Positions 8,346 through 14,299 of a stretch of DNA of 17,422 bases are shown here, in pieces. Both the position numbers and the translations under genes were made by a program. The stretch comes from Pseudomonadota bacterium (GTDB lineage: Bacteria > Bdellovibrionota_C > UBA2361 > OMII01): assembly GCA_027486155.1 (NCBI GenBank), contig JAIXPR010000270.1, positions 1 to 17,422 of the forward strand. The letters are read 5' to 3'. The notes below the pieces were generated by a model that was not told the origin of the DNA, did not search any database, and saw only the letters and a program-made list of their open reading frames with translations. Within the stretch, counting starts at the first letter, position 1; each line of letters starts with the position of its first letter.

Positions 8346-9175
8346 GGATATTGATTACGAACGACGATAGTCACCGCTCTCCGCTGCTTCAGTTTGCTAT
8401 CTCCTATTTCTCTCGCTTCGGAGATGTCTCAATCGTGGTTCCGCTTCACGAGCAGAGCTGGACGGGAAAATGCGTCACCCGTTTTGATCCCGTTCACGCA
8501 CAGGAGGTGGAGCTTTTTGGTCGGAAAGCCTATACGGTATCCGGTCGCCCCGCCGATTGTGTCAACGTGGGGGTCTACAATCTCTTGGATCAGAAGCCCG
8601 ATCTTGTGGTGTCCGGTATTAACGCTGGCTTTAATATGGGGATCGGATTTGTGTTGTCCTCCGGTACGGTGGGGGCTTGCTTGGAGGCCAATCTCGCTGG
8701 AATTCCCGCTATCGCGCTCTCCCAAGCGTTTGACGTGGCGACCCGTGACGAGTATGTGGTCGATTATATGATCTCCGAAGCTCGAATGGCGGTGTTTGAT
8801 AGGCAGATCACCGCGATCTTAGATAGATCGATCGGCGTGCTCTTTTCTGACGCGTATAAAAATGAGGTCCTCTCGACCCCGATTACCTGGAACATAAATT
8901 TTCCATTCGCCCTTACAGACCCGCAGATCGTTCGATACGCTCCGTTAGGCACGGCTCGCTACGGCCGTTGTTTTGAAGAGGAGCAAGGGATTACAGAACC
9001 GATTCGGACCTTCCGTCACGCGGCTTCCGAGGTTGTTCTTGACCACAATCCTCACGTCGATAGCACCGTAGTGCGGGCTGGGTGCGGCACCGTCTCCGCC
9101 ATAGACCTGTGGGCGCTTAGCGGTGAGAAGCCCAGAGAGCTCGTGTCTCGTGTCGCTGTCGCGCTCTCGGCGTGA
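8342..9175 (+). CDS. surE: 5'/3'-nucleotidase SurE
   Basis: SurE is a metal-dependent phosphatase of nucleoside 5'- and 3'-monophosphates, usually linked to stationary-phase survival. The 277 residues begin MRILITNDDS with the metal-binding Asp8 and Asp9. Ser39 (EQSWTGKC) and Asn94 (SGINAGFNMG) fill the other ligand positions. VSGRPADCVNVG and SSGTVGACLEANLAGIPAIALS complete the family core. The residue after NDD is Ser where Gly is usual. The C-terminal part (about 135-277) is more divergent and slightly long for the family. The ATG overlaps the murD stop as ATGA, so the gene is translationally coupled to the cell-wall genes. SurE is more often found beside pcm or nlpD/rpoS, so this neighbourhood is unusual. 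Confidence 0.93.
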   Translation: MRILITNDDSHRSPLLQFAISYFSRFGDVSIVVPLHEQSWTGKCVTRFDPVHAQEVELFGRKAYTVSGRPADCVNVGVYNLLDQKPDLVVSGINAGFNMGIGFVLSSGTVGACLEANLAGIPAIALSQAFDVATRDEYVVDYMISEARMAVFDRQITAILDRSIGVLFSDAYKNEVLSTPITWNINFPFALTDPQIVRYAPLGTARYGRCFEEEQGITEPIRTFRHAASEVVLDHNPHVDSTVVRAGCGTVSAIDLWALSGEKPRELVSRVAVALSA

Positions 9176-9255
9176 TTTATCCCTTACATGCCTCGGCAAA
9201 GGAACGGCGTCCAAGCCGTCACCCGGTCTTTGTTCGTGTTGTTAGCTTTTCCAAG

Positions 9256-9282
9256 ACGCGCGCTCCCAACGGCAGCGCGCGT
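9256..9282. terminator. Strong GC hairpin between convergent surE and mlaD
   Basis: ACGCGCGCT (9256-9264) and AGCGCGCGT (9274-9282) form a perfect 9-bp stem with a 9-nt loop in the 113-bp gap between the two convergent operons. Neither strand has a clean T tract after it, so it may be a two-way transcription block or an RNA-stabilising hairpin rather than a standard intrinsic terminator. A smaller stem (ACGGC/GCCGT, 9204-9219) followed by a T-rich stretch lies closer to surE. Confidence 0.45.
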
Positions 9283-9288
9283 GGAGAA

Positions 9289-10365
9289 CTATTGATTCAG
9301 AGAGCTTCTGACCGCCTGACGTAAGAGGAAGCTTCTCTTCGCTCCGTCGGTAACCTCGACGAGGTTGTCGTAGAGCTTCGGATCAACGAGAAGCGCCCCG
9401 AGTGTTCCTGTGCCATGGGCCAAGGCATCAGAGGTGACCTTGAAATTCTCGGCCGCCTTTGAGAGCGAGGTGAGGATCTCTTGAACCTTGGTTGATACCG
9501 TTCCTGGCGCGACCGGTGTGTAGATTAGATCATGCAGGAGTCCCTTGCCCTCTCGCGCTTCCTTGAGGAGGAGTGCGAGGTTCTGACTTGCGGCTGATAC
9601 GTTGTGGGATGTTTCGTAAAGCTCATCCACCGTTTTCTCTCCCGCGTCTGAGTAAATGAGGGCGTGCAGGAGTCCCTTGCCCCCACGGATCTCCTTAAGA
9701 ACATCCGCAACATCTTGACCAGCGGACGTAACGCTATTCATCATCTTCTTTCCGTCGGCCTCAGAGTAGATGAGGCGATGAATAAACCCGTTCTCGGTTT
9801 TTACGGCGTTTGCGAGCTCAGCGATGTTGCGCGAGGCTGACGCGATGTCTCTGAAGGTGTCCGGCGAGAGTCCATCAAGGGACTTGTTGATTCGCTCGGT
9901 GATCTGCGAGGTGTTATCGACGGCGGCCTGCGCCCGAGTGAGGATCTGAGCGAAGTCCGCGATCTCGGCGGAGGGGAGGCGAGAACCGGTTGGCGCGGCT
10001 TCCTCCACGTTCCCTGGTGTCAGGCTGACGTACCGGTCTCCAAGTAGCCCCTGTGTGTCGATAATCACCGTACTATCCGCCTTCACCTGATCGAGGTAGC
10101 GATCGTTAATGAGCAGCGTGACGTGGACCTTGTAGTCTTTGTGCGCTCTATCGAATGACACTTCAGCTACGCGTCCGATAGGGATACCTCCAAGCCGAAC
10201 TGGGGCCCCAACAGAGAGCCCCTTCACGTCCTTGAAATAGGCGTGATACTCGCTCTGTTTGGCAAATATCTGGCGCTCTCGACCCATGATTAGGATGAGG
10301 GCTCCCACCAAAAAGAGGCTGGTAAAGACGAAGATGCCAGCTTTGAGCTCATTACGTAGTTTCAT
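9289..10365 (-). CDS. mlaD: MlaD-type MCE-domain lipid-transport protein with C-terminal repeats
   Basis: This is the membrane-anchored substrate-binding component of an Mla-type phospholipid transporter. The 358 residues start MKLRNELKAG, then one transmembrane helix (about 11-29) and a single MCE domain (about 37-130). The domain includes YFKDVKGLSVGAPVRLGGI, IGRVAEVSF and the QGLLGDRYVSLTPG signature. The rest is an alpha-helical extension with three G-x-(L/F)-(L/I)-H-x-L-I-Y copies, two of which share an 18-nt identical DNA stretch, and a fourth related GTGTLGALLVDPKLYDNL. MCE extensions form a helical barrel that carries lipid. E. coli MlaD is about 180 residues, so this one is twice as long. 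The ATG at 10365 overlaps the mlaF stop (ATGA) and has GGAAGGAAG just upstream; an in-frame ATG 15 nt earlier is less likely. It is the last gene of the operon. Confidence 0.92.
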   Translation of the reverse strand: MKLRNELKAGIFVFTSLFLVGALILIMGRERQIFAKQSEYHAYFKDVKGLSVGAPVRLGGIPIGRVAEVSFDRAHKDYKVHVTLLINDRYLDQVKADSTVIIDTQGLLGDRYVSLTPGNVEEAAPTGSRLPSAEIADFAQILTRAQAAVDNTSQITERINKSLDGLSPDTFRDIASASRNIAELANAVKTENGFIHRLIYSEADGKKMMNSVTSAGQDVADVLKEIRGGKGLLHALIYSDAGEKTVDELYETSHNVSAASQNLALLLKEAREGKGLLHDLIYTPVAPGTVSTKVQEILTSLSKAAENFKVTSDALAHGTGTLGALLVDPKLYDNLVEVTDGAKRSFLLRQAVRSSLNQ

Positions 10366-11117
10366 ACCGCTTCCTTCCATGAACCTGAGACAAAATCTCG
10401 TACGAGTGGGTTGTTCTCTGAAACCTCAGCGACCGGGCCATCCGCCGCGATTACGCCCTGACTGAGCAACATCCAGCGGTCAGATACCCGTCGGGCGCTC
10501 TGAATGTCGTGCGTTACGACGAGGGAGGTGATCTTCTGCTCTTTCGCGAAGGTGATGATGAGATCATCGATCATCCTGGTTGAGGTCGGATCGAGTCCTG
10601 TCGTGGGCTCGTCGTAGAGCATGATCTTTGGGGATGTGGCGAGCGCGCGCGCGAGGCCGATCCTTTTTCGCTGTCCTCCTGAGAGTTGCGAGGGAAGTTT
10701 ACTCTCGATACCGGGTAATCCGACCATACGAAGTCGCTCCTTCACGATGTGGTCGAGCTTATCCTCATCCTTTTCTCCACGTTCGCGGAGACCGTAGGCG
10801 ATGTTCTCAAACACAGAGAGGGAATCGAAGAGCGCGGCTCCTTGGAAGAGCATCCCGGTGTTCACTCGAAGCGCGGTGAGGTCTGGGCCCTCAAGATCGG
10901 CTACCTCCTGTCCCATCACCCGCACGGAGCCCTCGGCTTGGCGAACAAGTCCGATAATCAACTTGAGAATGATCGTTTTTCCAGCGCCGCTCGGGCCGAG
11001 GAGCGTGGTGACCTCTCCCGGCGCCAGCGCGAAGTTGAGCCCACGGTGTACGTGGTTCGCGCCAAAGCGCGTGTGCACGTTCGTAAACTCAACGGTTGGT
11101 TGTGAGGTGGTTGTCAT
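10362..11117 (-). CDS. mlaF: MlaF-type ABC transporter ATPase
   Basis: This is the cytoplasmic ATPase that powers the MlaE-MlaD lipid transporter. Its 251 residues carry Walker A GPSGAGKT (41-48), the Q-loop at FQGAALFDSLSVFENI (91-106), signature LSGGQRKR (145-152), Walker B IMLYDE (165-170), the D-loop TTGLDP and the switch His203 (VVTHD). GMLFQGAALFDSLSV and LYDEPTTGLDP are typical of the MlaF/TTG2A/Mkl group rather than of other ABC ATPases. Both ends overlap neighbours by ATGA: with mlaE upstream and mlaD downstream. Confidence 0.95.
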   Translation of the reverse strand: MTTTSQPTVEFTNVHTRFGANHVHRGLNFALAPGEVTTLLGPSGAGKTIILKLIIGLVRQAEGSVRVMGQEVADLEGPDLTALRVNTGMLFQGAALFDSLSVFENIAYGLRERGEKDEDKLDHIVKERLRMVGLPGIESKLPSQLSGGQRKRIGLARALATSPKIMLYDEPTTGLDPTSTRMIDDLIITFAKEQKITSLVVTHDIQSARRVSDRWMLLSQGVIAADGPVAEVSENNPLVRDFVSGSWKEAV

Positions 11118-11875
11118 TTGAACTTAATGATGATCAGCAGTTTGGTGAAAAAGAAGTTGGAGATAAATACCATAAGGGAGCCGGTTACCACGGCCGCCGT
11201 GGTCGTAAGACCAACGCCCTCAGTGCCGCCTCGGCATCGGAGTCCCTTAAAGCACGCGATCGACGCCACGAGGAGCCCAAACCCGCAGCTCTTAATAAGC
11301 CCATCGGTCACGTCCCGAATTTGCACGGCATAAAGGTACGAACGGTAGTATTGGTGAGCGGTTATCCCGAGCTCGAAGACCCCGACGATTGCGCCGCCGA
11401 GAATACCGATGATAACCGCCAGTCCGGTCAGAAGTGGCATCGATATCGTTCCGGCGACGATCCGAGGTGTCACAAGCCGTCGGATCGGATCTCCTCCGAG
11501 GGAGCGGATCGCGTCTACCTGTTCGGTTACTACCATCGAAGCGATCTCAGCGGCGATACCGGCACCGACTCGTCCGCATACCATCACAGCGGTGAGAACG
11601 GGACCGAGCTCTCGGGCCAGCGCGAGTCCAACGAGGTTTCCAACGTAGTTTTTCGCTCCGAACCGGTGAAGTCCGTAGGCAGTTTGAAGAGCGAGCACCA
11701 TTCCGGTGAAGACCGCGGTAAGGAGGACGATCGGGATCGAGCTCACCCCCATCAGAATGATCTGACGACACACCTCGCGGAGGTTGATGCCGTGCTTGAG
11801 GATGTCTCGGACGACATCCAGCAGCAGGAGCGCGTACGCCCCGAGCGCTTGAAGGAGATCCCTAGCTTTCTGCAC
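11114..11875 (-). CDS. mlaE: MlaE-type permease of the Mla lipid transporter
   Basis: This is the inner-membrane permease of the MCE lipid transporter (MlaE/YrbE family), which sits between MlaF and MlaD. The core is clear: FTGMVLALQTAYGLHRFGA, ALARELGPVLTAVMVCGRVG, AGIAAEIASMVVTEQVDAI, then DPIRRLVTPRIVAG and further hydrophobic helices to the C-terminus. I place the start at the GTG at 11875 (253 residues) because AGGAG lies exactly 7 nt upstream (11883-11887). The frame is open further up to a TTG at 11923 (269 residues), but that would overlap the upstream lipoprotein by 62 bp and lacks a comparable ribosome site. With the GTG start the overlap is 14 bp. The stop overlaps mlaF by ATGA. 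Confidence 0.93.
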   Translation of the reverse strand: MQKARDLLQALGAYALLLLDVVRDILKHGINLREVCRQIILMGVSSIPIVLLTAVFTGMVLALQTAYGLHRFGAKNYVGNLVGLALARELGPVLTAVMVCGRVGAGIAAEIASMVVTEQVDAIRSLGGDPIRRLVTPRIVAGTISMPLLTGLAVIIGILGGAIVGVFELGITAHQYYRSYLYAVQIRDVTDGLIKSCGFGLLVASIACFKGLRCRGGTEGVGLTTTAAVVTGSLMVFISNFFFTKLLIIIKFK

Positions 11876-12425
11876 GAGGCTGCTCCTGTGATGGAACAAG
11901 GGTAGCGACGAGGTTCTTCGCAAGCGAGGAGCTCACCTCGGAGAACTTTGCTGTTTCGTCCGATGAGGGCTTTAGATGGGTGCTCCCTTTCCAGACGACC
12001 AGATCGGTGATGCAGTCGTTTTGATGGAAGGTATAGATCGACATAATAAAAGGGTCGACATCCATCGTTCCGTGTACGATGGAGTGTAGGGTCTTTACCG
12101 AGTTGAGGGTCTCAGGCTCTTGGCTCATCACGGTTAGGTCCATCACCCCGACGAGCAGTTGCCTCGTGGTCGCTTGAAAGGTGAACTTCTCGGGAATGGA
12201 GCAGTCCTTTACTGTGGTAACGAACATCGGACCGAGATCACTCTGGCAGGTGTAGATATTCGGGCCATGCGAGGAGTGCTGCTTATCACACTGAACCTCC
12301 GCAACCTGGGGAGGGGCGAGGGGAACTGAAACTGGTGGGGTGGAGGAGCCCGAGGAGCACCCTGTCAACGTCGCCAGTAGCATTAGAAATGAGGTGCTAG
12401 CACCACGGAACAAAACGGGATACAT
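11862..12425 (-). CDS. Unrecognised lipoprotein, first gene of the mla operon
   Basis: This is a 187-residue protein with a short hydrophobic signal and the lipobox TLTGC, making Cys23 the lipid-modified residue. Ser at +2 favours the outer membrane under the rule known from E. coli. A Ser/Pro-rich linker follows (about 24-40), then a domain of about 130 residues with four cysteines that I do not recognise. Recognisable stretches include MFVTTVKDCSIPEKFTFQA, LLVGVMDLTVMSQEP and DLVVWKGS. AGGTGG lies 9 nt before the ATG. The end overlaps mlaE, so it is very likely co-translated with the transporter and may be a periplasmic or outer-membrane partner of it. It does not resemble MlaA or MlaC by eye, and no mlaB or mlaC gene is present. 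Function is unknown. Confidence 0.84.
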   Translation of the reverse strand: MYPVLFRGASTSFLMLLATLTGCSSGSSTPPVSVPLAPPQVAEVQCDKQHSSHGPNIYTCQSDLGPMFVTTVKDCSIPEKFTFQATTRQLLVGVMDLTVMSQEPETLNSVKTLHSIVHGTMDVDPFIMSIYTFHQNDCITDLVVWKGSTHLKPSSDETAKFSEVSSSLAKNLVATLVPSQEQPRAES

Positions 12426-12487
12426 GATACTTATCCACCTGTTTTTACAATGGGCTGAACTTACCGCAGCGGGGAAAGAACACGCAA

Positions 12488-12519
12488 CCGTTTAAGGCCG
12501 GTTTAAGACCGGTTTCACG
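12488..12519. repeat. 11-bp-phased direct repeat between the mla and ftsEX operons
   Basis: Three nearly identical units lie head to tail: CCGTTTAAGG (12488-12497), CCGGTTTAAGA (12498-12508) and CCGGTTTCACG (12509-12519). The period of 10-11 bp puts each copy on the same face of the helix, as in operators for cooperatively binding regulators. The repeat sits in the 173-bp region between the divergent lipoprotein-mla operon and ftsE, 63 bp from the mla-side start and 80 bp from ftsE. I see no consensus -35/-10 pair with good spacing near it. Confidence 0.45.
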
Positions 12520-12598
12520 CCGATTGCCTGTCGGATTTTGACGATAAAACCCCGATTGCGTCCCTGAAGTGGCACATGGCGTAACTAATGGACGTTAC

Positions 12599-13288
12599 AT
12601 GATTCATTTGCACAACGTTTCCAAGTTCTATCCCCCGGACCAGACCGCCCTCAAAGGGGTCGACCTCAAGGTCGCTGAAGGGGACTTTCTCTTCATCGCG
12701 GGCGCAAGCGGAGCGGGCAAAAGTACCCTTTTGAAGCTTCTGTTCGGGGCTCAGCGCTGCACGACGGGTGAGGTGCTCGTCGGGGGGCGAAATATGGCCT
12801 CTATCGGGCGGGATGGGATCGCCTCGCTCCGTCGGGAGATCGGGGTGGTGTTCCAGGACTACAAGCTCCTCCCTCGTCGAACGGTGTTGGATAACGTGGG
12901 GTACGGTCTCGAGGTGCTCGGCGTAGGAATTAAGGAGCGTCGTCGTCTCGCTCTCCTCCTGTTGCACGCCATGGGGCTTGAGGATCGGGCTGACGCCTAC
13001 CCGGTAACCCTCTCCGGAGGAGAGCAGCAGCGTGTCGCTATCGCGCGGGCCCTTATCCGCAAGCCTCGCCTCATTCTCGCCGATGAGCCGACCGGAAACC
13101 TCGATCACGAGATGAGTCGTCGGGTCTTTGATCTCCTTCTTGAGGCGAACGCCGCTGGGGTGACCGTGGTGGTGGCGACGCACAATCTGGGTATGATCGA
13201 GGAGCTCAATAAGCGAAGTATCGTTTTGGATCGTGGAAAGATCATCGGAGACTTCTCTCAGGCGACCTCATTCCGGGGGACACAGTGA
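12599..13288 (+). CDS. ftsE: Cell-division ATP-binding protein FtsE
   Basis: This is the ABC ATPase of the FtsEX complex, which acts at the division septum with FtsX and a periplasmic EnvC-like activator. It does not move a substrate; it relays ATP-driven conformational change to cell-wall hydrolase control. The 229 residues contain Walker A GASGAGKST (35-43), Q-loop VVFQDYKLLPRRTVLDNV (83-100), signature LSGGEQQRVAIARAL (138-152), Walker B LILADE (158-163), GNLD and His195. FQDYKLL is characteristic of FtsE. The family length (about 220-230) and its usual MI-x-L/F opening favour the ATG at 12599 over an in-frame GTG at 12569, though its ribosome site is weak. The stop overlaps the GTG of a 12-codon minigene leading to ftsX. 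Confidence 0.95.
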   Translation: MIHLHNVSKFYPPDQTALKGVDLKVAEGDFLFIAGASGAGKSTLLKLLFGAQRCTTGEVLVGGRNMASIGRDGIASLRREIGVVFQDYKLLPRRTVLDNVGYGLEVLGVGIKERRRLALLLLHAMGLEDRADAYPVTLSGGEQQRVAIARALIRKPRLILADEPTGNLDHEMSRRVFDLLLEANAAGVTVVVATHNLGMIEELNKRSIVLDRGKIIGDFSQATSFRGTQ

Positions 13289-13322
13289 TTCCGGGCGGCA
13301 AAAGATTCCGGGGGGCAAAATG
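13270..13322 (+). repeat. Three imperfect 17-18 nt tandem copies across the ftsE-ftsX junction
   Basis: The copies are ATTCCGGGGGACACAGTG (13270-13287), ATTCCGGGCGGCAAAAG (13288-13304) and ATTCCGGGGGGCAAAATG (13305-13322). The first ends in a GTG overlapping the ftsE stop. The third carries the G-rich ribosome-site-like run and the ftsX ATG. It looks like a duplicated translation-initiation segment. Confidence 0.8.
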
Positions 13323-13323
13323 A
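13285..13323 (+). CDS. Possible 12-codon minigene coupling ftsE to ftsX
   Basis: A GTG at 13285 overlaps the ftsE stop as GTGA, with GGGGG 5 nt before it. The frame runs 12 codons (M/V-IPGGKRFRGAK) and ends in TGA at 13321-13323, overlapping the ftsX ATG as ATGA. Terminating ribosomes could therefore pass from ftsE to ftsX without a gap. The peptide is basic and has no recognisable function. The alternative is chance: the ftsX ribosome-binding run GGGGG may simply act alone, leaving a 31-nt spacer. Confidence 0.35.
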   Translation: MIPGGKRFRGAK

Positions 13324-14297
13324 CACCGAAAGAGCGATCAACGATCGGGCTTCAGAAGATTTGGACCGAGGGGCAGGGGGTTGAAAAGGTCTCCTTTTTC
13401 GCGGTTGTCGGGCATGTGACTCGCCGCGCGATCGAAAATCTGAGGCGCGCGCGCATTACGAGCTCGCTCACGGTCGTCACGATCGCCGTGGCTCTCTCCG
13501 TGTTAAGTTTCTTCGCCCTGATCGTTGGAAATTGCGCCGACTCCGTGCAGCGTGAGAGCGGCGACATGATGGTAATGATCTTCTTGCGAGATTCGGTAAC
13601 CCCGATAGAGGTCGATGATATCAAAAAGGGGTTAAGTGATCTCACGAAGGGGCTGCCGGTGTCCTATATGGACAAGTCTGCGGCGCTGGCATCGTTTCGA
13701 ACGATGCTCGGAGATGACGCGAGTATGCTCGAGGGGATCGACGCGCAAAATCCCCTCCCGGCATCGCTCAACATCACGATTACCGATCCTCGGCAGGCGG
13801 ATAAGCTCTTCGCCGACGTATCGGAGCGGTTAGCCTCAAGCACCTTTATCGATTCTATTCGTTACAGCAGAAGCGGTGTGCAGCAGCTCAAGAAGCTCCT
13901 GCGCATCGTGGAGGTCGGTGGCACGGTCGGTATCTGTTTCCTTCTCGTCATCACCGGATTCATCATCGCTAACACGATCAAGCTCGCGCTCTACAATCAC
14001 CGCATGGAGATCGAGATAATGGAGTTGGTTGGAGCCCGCCGAGGCTCGATCTACGCGCCGTACATGTTAGAGGGGTTGGGGCAGGGGGTTCTCGGTGCGT
14101 GCATCGGTATCGGTTTTGTGTTCTCGGTGTATCTCCTGATCTCTCATTCGATGGCGCAGAGCGAGCTGCTTCAGATGGTATTCCCGACCTTTCACTTCCT
14201 TCCGGTTAATATCCTCGGTGGGATCGTGATCGCCGGCGCGTTGGTTGGTATGGGGGGAAGCTTCCTCGCCGTTCGACGCTTTCTTGCGGAGCAATAG
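13320..14297 (+). CDS. ftsX: Cell-division protein FtsX
   Basis: FtsX is the membrane partner of FtsE; its large periplasmic loop binds the EnvC-type amidase activator. The 325 residues give the FtsX topology: a cytoplasmic N-terminus, TM1 (about 48-70), an extracytoplasmic domain (about 71-195), then TM2 (198-222), TM3 (249-274) and TM4 (297-318). The EIEIMELVGARRGSIYAPYMLEG segment between TM2 and TM3 is the conserved FtsX/permease motif. The ATG at 13320 is chosen because a GGGGG run lies 4 nt upstream and it overlaps the minigene stop. The same frame stays open back to 13233, but that would run 56 bp into ftsE without a ribosome site. The gene ends 2 nt before the envC-like start. Confidence 0.94.
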   Translation: MTPKERSTIGLQKIWTEGQGVEKVSFFAVVGHVTRRAIENLRRARITSSLTVVTIAVALSVLSFFALIVGNCADSVQRESGDMMVMIFLRDSVTPIEVDDIKKGLSDLTKGLPVSYMDKSAALASFRTMLGDDASMLEGIDAQNPLPASLNITITDPRQADKLFADVSERLASSTFIDSIRYSRSGVQQLKKLLRIVEVGGTVGICFLLVITGFIIANTIKLALYNHRMEIEIMELVGARRGSIYAPYMLEGLGQGVLGACIGIGFVFSVYLLISHSMAQSELLQMVFPTFHFLPVNILGGIVIAGALVGMGGSFLAVRRFLAEQ

Positions 14298-14299
14298 CG

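Noticed and set aside
11096..11905. Long plus-strand frame of 269 codons opposite mlaE
   Set aside because: Its residues are charged and low in hydrophobic pattern, with no family motif, and it mirrors mlaE, which has strong family signatures on the minus strand.
12515..13183. Minus-strand frame of 222 codons opposite ftsE
   Set aside because: FtsE on the plus strand has every ABC motif; the antisense frame has none and crosses the divergent regulatory region.
13233..13319. Upstream in-frame extension of ftsX
   Set aside because: It would overlap ftsE by 56 bp, adds a non-conserved basic segment and has no ribosome site, while the ATG at 13320 has a G-rich run 4 nt upstream.
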